Assembly (NCBI RefSeq): GCF_016775475.1
Contig: NZ_JAEUXJ010000005.1
Location: forward strand, 124,001-188,000
DNA: 64,000 nt
Direction: 5' to 3'
Source of the DNA: Belnapia mucosa
GTDB lineage: Bacteria > Pseudomonadota > Alphaproteobacteria > Acetobacterales > Acetobacteraceae
Of this stretch, positions 16,021-23,769 are shown one piece after another. The notes beneath the pieces are model-generated. The model did no database searches, had not been told where the DNA came from, and saw nothing but the letters and a program-made list of their open reading frames with translations. A program made the translations under genes and the position numbers. Every line of letters starts with the position of its first letter. Within the stretch, counting starts at the first letter, position 1.

Positions 16021-18355
16021 GCCCGAAGCACCCCTCCCCGCCAGCCTCAGCCTGCCCATAGCCGGCATGACCTGCGCCACCTGCGCCAAGCGCGTGGAAC
16101 GCGCCCTCGGCCGCGTGCCGGGCGTGCTCGGCACGCGGGTGAACCTGGCGAGCGAGCGGGCTGCGGTCGAGGGCGGGGCGCCGCTGCCAGCGCTGATCGA
16201 AGCCGTGACCAAGGCCGGCTATGCCGTGCCGGAGACGCGCTTCGATCTCGGCATCGGCGGGATGACCTGCGCCACCTGCGCCGGGCGGGTGGAACGTGCC
16301 CTGTCCCGCGTGCCGGGGGTGCTGGAGGCGCGGGTGAACCTCGCCTCCGAACGCGCCATGGTCCGCGCCGTCGCCGGCACCGAGGAGGCGGCGCTGGCCG
16401 CGGCCATCCAGCGAGCCGGCTACAGCCTGCGCGAGAGCACGCCGGAGGTTCGCGCCGCTGAGGGCGGGCGGGAGCGGCGGGACCTGCTGCTGGCGGCACT
16501 GCTCTCGGCGCCCTTCTTCCTCGGCATGATCGGGATGGCCTTCGGCCGGAACTGGATGCCGGGCGGCTGGGTGCAGCTGGCACTGGCCGCGCCGGTGCAG
16601 TTCTGGCTCGGCGCGCGGTTCTACCGGGCCGGCTGGGCGGCGCTCCGGGCCGGGACAGGCAACATGGACCTGCTGGTCGCGCTCGGCACCAGCGCTGCCT
16701 TCGGCCTCTCGCTCTGGGGTCTGCTGCGGGGTTGGCATCACCTCTATTTCGAGGCGAGCGCGGTCGTCATCCTCTTCATCCTGCTTGGCAAATACCTGGA
16801 AGCCCGGGCCCGCCGCGCGACCGGCGCCGCGATCGAGGCGCTGCTGGCGCTCCGCCCCCAATCGGCCCGGCGCCTGGATGCCGAGGGCCGGGAGGAGGAG
16901 GTGCCGGCCGCCGCGCTGGCGGTCGGCGACCGCGTCGTCGTCCGTCCTGGCGAGCGCATCCCGGCCGATGGCCTGATCCGCGAGGGCGAGGCCGGGATCG
17001 ACGAAAGCGCCCTGACGGGCGAGAGCCGCGCGGTGGAACGGGGCCTCGGCGACCGGGTCTCGACCGGCACCATCGCCCTCGACGGCCGGCTGGTGATCGA
17101 GGTTCGGGCGGTCGGTGCCGAGACGGTGCTGGCCCGCACAGCCGCCCTGGTCGCCGCCGCCCAGGCCAGCCGGGCGCCGGTGCAGCGGCTGGTGGACCGG
17201 GTCAGCGCCGTCTTCGTCCCTGTGGTGGTCGGGCTCGCGGCCCTGACGCTGCTCGGCTGGCTGCTGGCCGGCGCGGGGGCGGAAGCGGCGGTGCTGCGCG
17301 CCGTCGCGGTGCTCGTCATCGCCTGCCCCTGCGCGCTCGGCCTCGCCACCCCGGCCGCCATCATGGCCGGCACCGGCGCCGCGGCCCGGGCCGGCATCCT
17401 GATCCGCGATGCCGAGGCGATCGAGCGGGCCGGCGCCATCACCCTCGTCGCCTTCGACAAGACCGGCACCCTGACCGAGGGCCGCCCGCGCCTCGCCGCC
17501 CTGCACACCGCGCCGGGCGTGACCGAGGCGGAGGCGCTGCGCCTCTTCGCCGCCCTCCAGGCCGGCAGCGAGCATCCGCTGGCCCGCGCCGTGCTGGACC
17601 GCGCCGGCGCCCCGCCGCCCCCGGTTGCCGATTTCCGCGCCCTGCCCGGCCGCGGCGTCTCCGGCACGGTGGAAGGCCGCGCCCTGCTGCTCGGCAGCCC
17701 CCGCCTGCTGGCCGAGAGCGGCGCCGATCCGGCCGGCCTCGCCGCGCCGGAGACCCAGACCCCGGCCTGGCTGATCGAGGCTGGCCCGCAGCCGCGCGTC
17801 CTCGCCCTGCTCGCCTTCGAGGATGCGGAGCGGCCCGGCGCCGCCCCGGCCATCGCCGCGCTCGGCCATATGGGCCTGCAGGCCGCGATGCTGAGCGGCG
17901 ACAGCCCGGCCGTCGCCGCCGCGATCGCCGCCCAGCTCGGCATCACGGAGGTCGCGGCGGGGCTGCTGCCGGCCGACAAGGCGGAACGGGTCGCCGCCTG
18001 GCGCGCAGCCGGGGCACGGGTCGCCATGGTGGGCGATGGGGTGAACGACGCCCCAGCGCTGGCCGCCGCCGATCTCGGCATCGCCATGGGCACGGGCACC
18101 GATATCGCCATCCAGGCGGCGGGCATCACCCTGCTGCGCGGCGACCCGGCCCTGGTTCCGGCGGCGTTGGCGGTGACGCGGCGGACGCTCCGGACCATCC
18201 GGCAAAATCTCGGCTGGGCCTTTGGCTACAACCTGATCGGCCTGCCGCTCGCGGCCTTCGGCCTGCTCTCGCCCATGCTGGCAGGGGCGGCGATGGCCTT
18301 CTCCTCCGTCTCGGTGCTGGCCAATGCCCTGCGGCTGGCAAGGTGGAAGCCATGA
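16019..18355 (+). CDS. copA: Cu(I)-exporting P1B-type ATPase, 778 aa
   Basis: Pumps Cu(I)/Ag(I) out of the cytoplasm. Two N-terminal HMA domains each carry GMTCATC (Cys19/Cys22 and Cys84/Cys87). Eight membrane helices follow. The transport motif CPC is at 436-438 in IACPCALGLATP, the phosphorylated Asp480 is in DKTGTLTEG, SEHPLA gives the HP nucleotide-binding motif, and GDGVNDAPAL begins at residue 672. Length is normal for a two-HMA CopA. It is first in an operon with a CueR-like regulator and CopZ, joined by ATGA overlaps. Its start codon overlaps the divergent gene's start codon. Confidence 0.97.
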   Translation: MPEAPLPASLSLPIAGMTCATCAKRVERALGRVPGVLGTRVNLASERAAVEGGAPLPALIEAVTKAGYAVPETRFDLGIGGMTCATCAGRVERALSRVPGVLEARVNLASERAMVRAVAGTEEAALAAAIQRAGYSLRESTPEVRAAEGGRERRDLLLAALLSAPFFLGMIGMAFGRNWMPGGWVQLALAAPVQFWLGARFYRAGWAALRAGTGNMDLLVALGTSAAFGLSLWGLLRGWHHLYFEASAVVILFILLGKYLEARARRATGAAIEALLALRPQSARRLDAEGREEEVPAAALAVGDRVVVRPGERIPADGLIREGEAGIDESALTGESRAVERGLGDRVSTGTIALDGRLVIEVRAVGAETVLARTAALVAAAQASRAPVQRLVDRVSAVFVPVVVGLAALTLLGWLLAGAGAEAAVLRAVAVLVIACPCALGLATPAAIMAGTGAAARAGILIRDAEAIERAGAITLVAFDKTGTLTEGRPRLAALHTAPGVTEAEALRLFAALQAGSEHPLARAVLDRAGAPPPPVADFRALPGRGVSGTVEGRALLLGSPRLLAESGADPAGLAAPETQTPAWLIEAGPQPRVLALLAFEDAERPGAAPAIAALGHMGLQAAMLSGDSPAVAAAIAAQLGITEVAAGLLPADKAERVAAWRAAGARVAMVGDGVNDAPALAAADLGIAMGTGTDIAIQAAGITLLRGDPALVPAALAVTRRTLRTIRQNLGWAFGYNLIGLPLAAFGLLSPMLAGAAMAFSSVSVLANALRLARWKP

Positions 18356-18750
18356 GCTGCAACATCGGCGAGGCCGCGAAGGCCTCCGGCGTTTCGGAGA
18401 AGATGATCCGGCACTACGAGTCGATCGGCCTGCTCCGCCCGGCCCGCGAGGCCAATGGCTACCGCCGCTATGGCGAGGGCGACATCGCCGTGCTGCGCTT
18501 CATCCGCCATGCCCGCGACCTCGCCTTCCCGCTCGAGGAGGTGCGACGCCTGCTCACCCTCTGGCAGGACCGGGGGCGGGCGAGCGCCGAGGTGCGGGCC
18601 ATCGCCCTCTCCCATGTCGCCGCGCTGGAGGAGAAGGCCGACAGCCTCCGCCGCATGGCCGAAAGCCTCCGTCACCTGGCCGCCCATTGCCATGGCGATG
18701 CGCGGCCCGATTGTCCCATCCTGGATGGGCTGGAAGGAAAGACCCCATGA
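18352..18750 (+). CDS. cueR: CueR-like MerR-family copper sensor, 132 aa
   Basis: A Cu(I)-responsive activator. The MerR DNA-binding domain is NIGEAAKASGVSEKMIRHYE followed by GLLRPAREANGYRRYGEGD. The dimer helix leads to a metal loop with Cys113 and Cys121 in the arrangement C-x7-C-PI, as in E. coli CueR, which distinguishes monovalent-metal sensors from MerR and ZntR. It starts inside the copA stop (ATGA), so it is autoregulated from the copA promoter rather than having its own promoter. Confidence 0.93.
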   Translation: MSCNIGEAAKASGVSEKMIRHYESIGLLRPAREANGYRRYGEGDIAVLRFIRHARDLAFPLEEVRRLLTLWQDRGRASAEVRAIALSHVAALEEKADSLRRMAESLRHLAAHCHGDARPDCPILDGLEGKTP

Positions 18751-18947
18751 TCACCCTGCAGGTCGAAGGCATGAGCTGCGGCCATTGCGTCCGCGCCGTG
18801 ACCGAGGCGATCCACACGCTGGACCCGAAGGCGGGGGTCCAGGTGGACCTGAAGTCCGGCACCGTCCGGGCCGAGACCGGGGCGGCGCCTGAGGCCATCG
18901 CCGCCGCGGTGGAGGAGGAAGGCTACAAGGTCGTCTCGGGTGTCTGA
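18747..18947 (+). CDS. copZ: CopZ-like copper chaperone, 66 aa
   Basis: A single heavy-metal-associated domain. MITLQVEGMSCGHC places the copper-binding Cys11 and Cys14 in the usual GMxCxxC loop, followed by the beta-alpha-beta-beta-alpha-beta pattern ending EEEGYKVVSG. It carries Cu(I) to CopA or to the sensor. It overlaps the cueR stop by ATGA and is the last gene of the copper operon. Its stop codon is the first triplet of a five-unit tandem repeat. Confidence 0.94.
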   Translation: MITLQVEGMSCGHCVRAVTEAIHTLDPKAGVQVDLKSGTVRAETGAAPEAIAAAVEEEGYKVVSGV

Positions 18948-19009
18948 CCTGGGCGTTTGACTGGGGCGTTTGACTGGGGCGTTTGACTGGGGCGCTTGAC
19001 CTGGGCGGC
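18945..19009. repeat. Five 13-bp tandem units starting at the copZ stop codon
   Basis: Units of TGACTGGGGCGTT (three near-perfect, first and last with TGACCTGGGCG) run head to tail from the copZ TGA to 19009. Each begins with TGA, and because 13 is not a multiple of three, stops appear in all three forward frames. No hairpin is formed. It separates copZ from trpS. Confidence 0.88.
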
Positions 19010-19056
19010 CGGGCGGGGGATCACCCCCGCCTCAGTCGATCCACGGTCCCATCGCC

Positions 19057-20058
19057 ATGCAGCGCGTCTTCTCGGGCATCCAGCCCTCCGGCATCCCGAC
19101 CCTCGGCAACTATCTCGGCGCCATCCGCAATTGGGTGCCGCTGCAGGACACGCATGACGCGATCTATTGCGTGGTCGATCTCCATGCCATCACCGTCTGG
19201 CAGGACCCGAAGGAGCTGGCCACCCAGACGCGGGAGATGGCGGCGGCGCTGATCGCCTGCGGGCTCGACCCCAAGCGCTGCATCCTGTTCATCCAGTCGC
19301 ATGTGCATGCCCATGCGCGGCTGGCCTGGATCTTCAACTGCGTCGCCCGGCTCGGCTGGCTGAACCGGATGACCCAGTTCAAGGACAAGGCGGGCAAGGA
19401 CCGCGAGGCGGCCTCCTCCGGCCTTTATGTCTATCCGAACCTGATGGCGGCCGACATCCTGGCCTATAAGGCGACGCTGGTGCCGGTCGGCGACGACCAG
19501 AAGCAGCATCTGGAGCTGGCCAACGACATCGCCGAAAAGTTCAACCACGACTTCTCGGCCGAGGGCTTCTTCCCGCATATCGAGCCGCTGATCCAGGGCG
19601 TTGCCGCCCGCGTCATGTCGCTGCGCGACGGCACGAAGAAGATGTCGAAGTCGGATCCCTCCGACCAGTCGCGCATCAACCTGACCGACGATGCGGATGC
19701 CATCGCCCTGAAGGTCCGCCGCGCCCGCACCGATCCCGAGCCGTTGCCCGAGGTGGTGGCCGGGCTCGAGGGCCGGGCCGAGGCGCGCAACCTGGTCGGC
19801 ATCCTCGCCGCCGTCACCGGCAGCCTGCCGGAGAATGTGCTGCGCGAGCATGGCGGCAAGGGCTTCGGCGCCTTCAAGGAGGTGCTGGCCGAGGCGCTGG
19901 TCGCGCATCTCTCGCCGATCCAGGCCGAGATGCGGCGGCTGCTGGACGACCCGGCCTCGCTCGATGCCGCGCTGCGGCTCGGCGCCGACCAGGCGGCGGC
20001 GATTGCCGACCCGATCGTGACCGAAGCCGAGCGGATCGTCGGCTTCCTGCCGCGGTAG
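19057..20058 (+). CDS. trpS: Tryptophanyl-tRNA synthetase, 333 aa
   Basis: Class I synthetase that charges tRNA-Trp. The HIGH-equivalent lies in [18 protein letters not shown] near residues 6-23. [18 protein letters not shown] is the family's tryptophan/AMP helix, and the KMSKS loop is present as [10 protein letters not shown] near residue 195. The length is that of bacterial TrpRS. The gene stands alone behind the 13-bp repeat and is followed by a GC hairpin, then a convergent operon. Confidence 0.97.
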   Translation: MQRVFSGIQPSGIPTLGNYLGAIRNWVPLQDTHDAIYCVVDLHAITVWQDPKELATQTREMAAALIACGLDPKRCILFIQSHVHAHARLAWIFNCVARLGWLNRMTQFKDKAGKDREAASSGLYVYPNLMAADILAYKATLVPVGDDQKQHLELANDIAEKFNHDFSAEGFFPHIEPLIQGVAARVMSLRDGTKKMSKSDPSDQSRINLTDDADAIALKVRRARTDPEPLPEVVAGLEGRAEARNLVGILAAVTGSLPENVLREHGGKGFGAFKEVLAEALVAHLSPIQAEMRRLLDDPASLDAALRLGADQAAAIADPIVTEAERIVGFLPR

Positions 20059-20069
20059 AGCATGGTCAA

Positions 20070-20090
20070 GTCCGGCGTAACACGCCGGAC
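20070..20090. terminator. GC hairpin between trpS and the convergent ygjP-like gene
   Basis: GTCCGGCG (20070-20077) and CGCCGGAC (20083-20090) form a perfect eight-pair stem with loop TAACA. It lies 12 bases after the trpS stop and 28 bases before the other gene's stop. There is no run of Ts on either side, so it may end transcription weakly or only protect 3' ends. Confidence 0.5.
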
Positions 20091-20117
20091 GACTCGGACA
20101 ATGCGACCAACAACGGT

Positions 20118-20819
20118 CTACCCGACCCGGAGCAGGCCTGGCCCATTCTCCTTGAGCCAGGCCACCGCCGCATCACGGTGCGGCGTGAGTTGCGCGACGA
20201 GGTCCCAGAAGCGCGTCGCGTGGTTCATCTCCAGCAGATGCGCCACCTCATGCGACACGACATAGTCGAGCACCCAGCCCGGCGCCATCACCAGCCGCCA
20301 GGAAAAAGCGAGCGTGCCATCCGGCGCGCAGCTGCCCCAGCGGCTGCGCGTATCCTTCAGCCGGATGCGCCGCGGCCTGGCGCCGAGCGTCGCGGCATGG
20401 CGCGCGACCAGCGCCGCGATCCGCCGCTCCGCCTCGGCGCGGAGGAAGACGGCGAGGCGAGGCGCCACCGCATCCCCACCGCCGATCAGGATCGCGCCCG
20501 GTTCCAGCCAGATCTCGCCGGCGCGGTCCGTCACCTGCCGCAGCACATGCGGTGCGCCGCCGATCGGTAGCACCTCGCCCGGTTGCAACGGCACATGCGG
20601 TGCGAGCGCGGCGAGGCTTTCGCGCACCCAGGCCGCATGAGTCGTGAGCAGCGCGACGCCGGCAGGGCGCCCGGCGCGCAGCGGCAGGGTCACCACCACC
20701 GCGCCGCTGCGTGCATCGATGCGCAGGCTGACGCGCTGCGCGCGCGCCGAGCGCCGCCAACGCACCGGGCCGGGCAGCGCCTCGGCCTCGGACGGCAGGG
20801 AATCGTCATGAAGGTCCAT
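20118..20819 (-). CDS. YgjP/DUF45-type zinc metallopeptidase-like protein, 233 aa
   Basis: The zinc motif HEVAHLLEMNH with the upstream RSRWGSCAPDGTLAFSWRL and LDYVVSHE is diagnostic of the YgjP (DUF45/M48-like) family. The N-terminal half carries the all-beta RRSARAQRVSLRID part seen in family members. The fold suggests a cytoplasmic metallopeptidase, but substrates are unknown. ATG at 20819 is chosen because family proteins begin shortly before this strand. It lies 32 bases downstream of the cupin gene in the same direction and is probably the last gene of that operon. Confidence 0.88.
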   Translation of the reverse strand: MDLHDDSLPSEAEALPGPVRWRRSARAQRVSLRIDARSGAVVVTLPLRAGRPAGVALLTTHAAWVRESLAALAPHVPLQPGEVLPIGGAPHVLRQVTDRAGEIWLEPGAILIGGGDAVAPRLAVFLRAEAERRIAALVARHAATLGARPRRIRLKDTRSRWGSCAPDGTLAFSWRLVMAPGWVLDYVVSHEVAHLLEMNHATRFWDLVAQLTPHRDAAVAWLKENGPGLLRVG

Positions 20820-20851
20820 GCTGGCACAATGCGCAGCAAGCGGCCGCGGCT

Positions 20852-21172
20852 TCAACCCGGCAGGGATTTCAACTCCGTCTCCACGAAGGAGAGTGGCGCG
20901 CTTCCCGCATTGACGACGTTGTGCTCGACGCCGGGGCCGCGCGTGTAGGACACGCCCGCCTGCAGCTCCGCCGTCATCGTCTCGCCGCCCGCCATCTCCA
21001 CCAGCAGCGAGCCATCGGTTACCGGCACGACGATGTAGAGCCAGCCATGCCGATGCCAACCGGTCTCCGCGCCGGGATTGAAATCCCAGCGCGTGACGCG
21101 GATGTGCTCGTTGTCGATCTGCACGGTGCCGGTTGCAGGCTCCCGGCAGCGCATCGGCTCCGTGAAGCTCAT
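20852..21172 (-). CDS. Single-domain cupin protein, 106 aa
   Basis: A beta-barrel cupin with the metal-binding histidines in ETGWHRHGWLYIVVP and a second motif GVSYTRGPGVEHNVVN. The pattern TRWDFNPGAETGWH is common to cupins encoded beside catabolic enzymes. Its function cannot be named. The start overlaps the stop of the DapA-family gene upstream (ATGA), so the two are cotranslated and may act on related substrates. Confidence 0.87.
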   Translation of the reverse strand: MSFTEPMRCREPATGTVQIDNEHIRVTRWDFNPGAETGWHRHGWLYIVVPVTDGSLLVEMAGGETMTAELQAGVSYTRGPGVEHNVVNAGSAPLSFVETELKSLPG

Positions 21173-22107
21173 TCAGCCGCAGCCTTCACGCCGAGCCCAG
21201 GCAGCGGCAGCGCGCCGGCGGCCTGCCAGGCGGCCCAGACCGCATCCGCCTGCGCCTTCTCCAACTTCAGGTGCGGCGGTCGGATGGTGCGCCAGCCATC
21301 ATCGCCGGTGCTGCGGGCGATGATCTCACGCAGGCCCGGGATCAGCGCCACGCTGGTCGCGGCCTTGCGCGTCGCGGTCAGCACCGCCTGCGCTGCATCC
21401 GCCTCCGGCCCGGTCCGCTTCGCATAGACGATGCCACCCCAATGGCTGTTGGCATTGCTCGCCGCGGTGATGCAGCCGGCGCCGCCCTCGGCCAGGATCT
21501 TCTGCACATACTCGTCCGAGCCGGAATAGACCTCGAACCCATCCTTGGCGAAGGCGTCGACCATCGCCTTCATATTGGCGTAGTCGCCGCTGCTGTCCTT
21601 CACGCCCTTCACCGCGCCGGGATAGGCCTTCAGCAGCCGCCCGATCAGGTCGAGGCTGAAGGGCACCGCCGATTGCTGCGGGAAGTTGTAGAGATAGAGG
21701 GCGATCCCGCCGCCAACGCACTGGATGACCTCGGAGAAATAGGCGAACAGCCCGTCATCGCTCGGGCTCTTGTAGTAGAAGGGCGGCAGCAACAGCACGC
21801 CGCGGCAGCCCTGCGCCTTCGCGTGCAGCGTCAGCTCGACGGTATCCGTGAGGGAGGCGCAGCCGGTGCCCGGCATCATGGTCGTGGCCGGCACGCCCGC
21901 GGCGATGAGCCCCTCCAGGATCTGCTTCCGCTCATGCAGGCCGAAGCTGTTCGCCTCGCCGGTGGTGCCGAGCACGCCGAGCCCATTGCAGCCATTGGCG
22001 AGCAGCCACTTGGCATGCCCCGCCATCCGCACCGGATCGGGCGAGAGATCGGGCTTCATCGCCGTCAGCACCGCGGCATTCACGCCGCCGAACAGGGCAT
22101 TCTTCAT
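21169..22107 (-). CDS. DapA/NAL-family aldolase (dihydrodipicolinate synthase-like), 312 aa
   Basis: TIM-barrel class I aldolase. It has [20 protein letters not shown] with the carboxylate-binding TTGE, the catalytic Tyr in LYLYNFPQ, and the Schiff-base lysine in [13 protein letters not shown]. Chain length fits the family. The sequence around the active site (NFPQ, GSDEY) and its position between YcgN and a cupin argue for a sugar- or keto-acid aldolase/dehydratase rather than the lysine-pathway enzyme. It overlaps both neighbours by ATGA. Confidence 0.9.
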   Translation of the reverse strand: MKNALFGGVNAAVLTAMKPDLSPDPVRMAGHAKWLLANGCNGLGVLGTTGEANSFGLHERKQILEGLIAAGVPATTMMPGTGCASLTDTVELTLHAKAQGCRGVLLLPPFYYKSPSDDGLFAYFSEVIQCVGGGIALYLYNFPQQSAVPFSLDLIGRLLKAYPGAVKGVKDSSGDYANMKAMVDAFAKDGFEVYSGSDEYVQKILAEGGAGCITAASNANSHWGGIVYAKRTGPEADAAQAVLTATRKAATSVALIPGLREIIARSTGDDGWRTIRPPHLKLEKAQADAVWAAWQAAGALPLPGLGVKAAAE

Positions 22108-22592
22108 GGCGTCTCTCCTTTCTTCGCGGGCAGCCGCGCCTTGCGCGGCATCTGGCCCGGCCATCGCACCACATGATCCTCGAGAGCGCCCGCCGCGCGC
22201 TCCGTCACCGCACGGCCGCGCACCGAGACGCCCGCCGCATGCACCGTTTCGGGATTACCCGAGATCAGCGGATGCCACCAGAACAGGTCGCGCCCTTCCG
22301 CCACCAGGCGGTAGGCGCAGGTCGGCGGCAGCCAGTCGATCGCGGCGACCCGCGCCACGGTCAGCTTCACGCAATCCGGCACATGCTGCTTGCGGTTCGC
22401 ATAGTCGCGGCAGCGGCAGCTCTCGGTATCGAGCAGGCGGCAGGCAACCTCGGTGAAGACCACCTCCTCGGTGTCCTCGTCGCGCATCTTGTGCAGGCAG
22501 CAGCGGCCGCAGCCGTCGCAGAGGCTTTCCCACTCGGCGCGGCTCATCGCGTCCAGCGGTTTGGTCTTCCAGAAGGGCTGGGGTTTGCTCAC
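22104..22592 (-). CDS. ycgN: YcgN family cysteine-cluster protein, 162 aa
   Basis: UPF0260/YcgN family. The N-terminus has [29 protein letters not shown], followed by CRLLD, CRCRDY and VPDCVKL, giving the conserved cluster of cysteines that may bind iron or zinc. The [10 protein letters not shown] and [10 protein letters not shown] segments are also hallmarks. Cellular role unknown. It is first in the four-gene minus-strand operon ycgN - DapA-like - cupin - YgjP-like, joined by ATGA overlaps. Confidence 0.93.
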   Translation of the reverse strand: MSKPQPFWKTKPLDAMSRAEWESLCDGCGRCCLHKMRDEDTEEVVFTEVACRLLDTESCRCRDYANRKQHVPDCVKLTVARVAAIDWLPPTCAYRLVAEGRDLFWWHPLISGNPETVHAAGVSVRGRAVTERAAGALEDHVVRWPGQMPRKARLPAKKGETP

Positions 22593-22620
22593 GGCCGCAC
22601 CTTAGTCCCTTGCGGCCCAG

Positions 22621-22665
22621 TGTTACAGACCCTGCTGTTACAGAGCCTGGTGTTACAGGCCCAGC
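22621..22665. repeat. Three 15-bp units spanning the glycosyltransferase stop codon
   Basis: TGTTACAGACCCTGC, TGTTACAGAGCCTGG and TGTTACAGGCCCAGC lie head to tail. On the minus strand each unit contains CTGTAACA, so the TAA stop of the glycosyltransferase is repeated three times in the same frame at 15-base intervals. It looks like duplication of the gene's end with its stop codon. Confidence 0.85.
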
Positions 22666-23762
22666 AGGTCGAGCGTGCGGCCGACGACCTTCGCCTCGTC
22701 GAACCGTTCCACGGCCCGCGCGCGTCCGGCCGCGCCCATCCGCGCCCTGAGCGCCGCATCGCCGGCGAGCCGCGTCAGCGCCGCCGCCAGGGGCGCGACC
22801 GTGGCGGGCGGCACCAGGAAGCCCGTCTCGCCCTCCGCCACCATCTCACGCGAGCCGCGGATATCGGTCGCCACCACCGGCAGGCCACAGAGCATCGCCT
22901 CGATGATCGACATCGGCAGCCCCTCGAAATGGCTCGGCAGGGCGAAGGCATCCGCCGCCGCCATCACCCGCGCCACATCGTGGCGGTAGCCGAGCCGGCG
23001 GAGGCGCGGCCCGAGCACCGCCTCGGCGCGGGCGAAATGCGGTTCCAGATCGTCGCCATGATCGGTCGCCAGCCGTTCCCCCACCACCCAGAGATGGGCG
23101 CCGGGCACCGCCTTCATCGCCTCCAGCAGCTCAGGATAGCCCTTGTGGCGGACGAGGCGGGAGACGGCGAGGATGACGCAGTCCGCCTCCCCAACGCCGA
23201 ATTCCGCCCGCAGCGCCGCCCGCGCCGCAGGGTCCGGCCGGAACAGCGCCGGGTCGCGCCCGTTCAGCACCGGCACTGCACCGGGATGGATACCGAGCCG
23301 GCGGGCATCCCCCGCCTCCTCCTCGCTGACGGTCAGAAAGGTATCGGTGATCCGCCCCGCCGCCCGTTCCAGCGCCAGAGAGAGGCCGCGCCGCCAGGCC
23401 GGTCCCGGCTGGTTGAACAAGAAGCCATGGCAGGTATAGGCGATGCGCGGCACGCCGGCGGCCTTCGCGGCGGTGCGCGCCAGCAGCCCGCTGATCGGCA
23501 TATGCGCATGCACGAGGTCGAAGCGCTCCTCGCGGAAGATGCGGTGCAGCGCGCGCAGGCAACGCGCCTGGGCCAGCGGGTTCAGGCTGCGCGCCATCGG
23601 CACGGGGATGACGCGGAACCCCTCCTCTCGCGGCAGGTCGAGCAGGGGGCCCTCGGCGCAGAGTCCCACCACCTCATGCCCCCGCGCGCGGGCGCCCCGC
23701 ATCAGCGGCAGCAGGAAGTGCCGCAGCGAGAAATCGACATTGGTGACTTCGGCGAGTTTCAG
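22653..23762 (-). CDS. Family 4 glycosyltransferase with apparent CTG start, 369 aa
   Basis: GT-B glycosyltransferase with two Rossmann domains. AHMPISGLLARTAAKAAGVPR and YTCHGF lie in the acceptor half, and ILAVSRLVRHKGYPELLEA with PSHFEGLPMSIIEAMLCGLPVVATD, the EX7E motif, in the donor half. The conserved N-terminus KLAEVTNVDFSLRHFLLPLM is encoded upstream of the first ATG (23702). The only in-frame initiator before a stop codon is CTG at 23762, so a non-AUG start is inferred. It follows the heparinase-like gene by seven bases, suggesting polysaccharide assembly. Confidence 0.87.
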   Translation of the reverse strand: MKLAEVTNVDFSLRHFLLPLMRGARARGHEVVGLCAEGPLLDLPREEGFRVIPVPMARSLNPLAQARCLRALHRIFREERFDLVHAHMPISGLLARTAAKAAGVPRIAYTCHGFLFNQPGPAWRRGLSLALERAAGRITDTFLTVSEEEAGDARRLGIHPGAVPVLNGRDPALFRPDPAARAALRAEFGVGEADCVILAVSRLVRHKGYPELLEAMKAVPGAHLWVVGERLATDHGDDLEPHFARAEAVLGPRLRRLGYRHDVARVMAAADAFALPSHFEGLPMSIIEAMLCGLPVVATDIRGSREMVAEGETGFLVPPATVAPLAAALTRLAGDAALRARMGAAGRARAVERFDEAKVVGRTLDLLGL

Positions 23763-23769
23763 GGCGAGG

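Noticed and set aside
15182..18205. 1000-codon minus-strand open frame opposite copA
   Set aside because: It is the antisense shadow of copA and of part of the protease and hypothetical genes in GC-rich DNA. It has no recognisable domain, while copA is complete.
21169..22107. Calling this gene dapA of lysine synthesis
   Set aside because: It keeps the family Lys and Tyr, but context (YcgN, cupin, YgjP) and active-site surroundings suggest another aldolase substrate; dapB is 8 kb away and unlinked.
18945..22665. Short tandem repeats considered as CRISPR or integration sites
   Set aside because: Repeat units are 13 or 15 bases with no spacers, no cas genes, and no integrase or tRNA end nearby.
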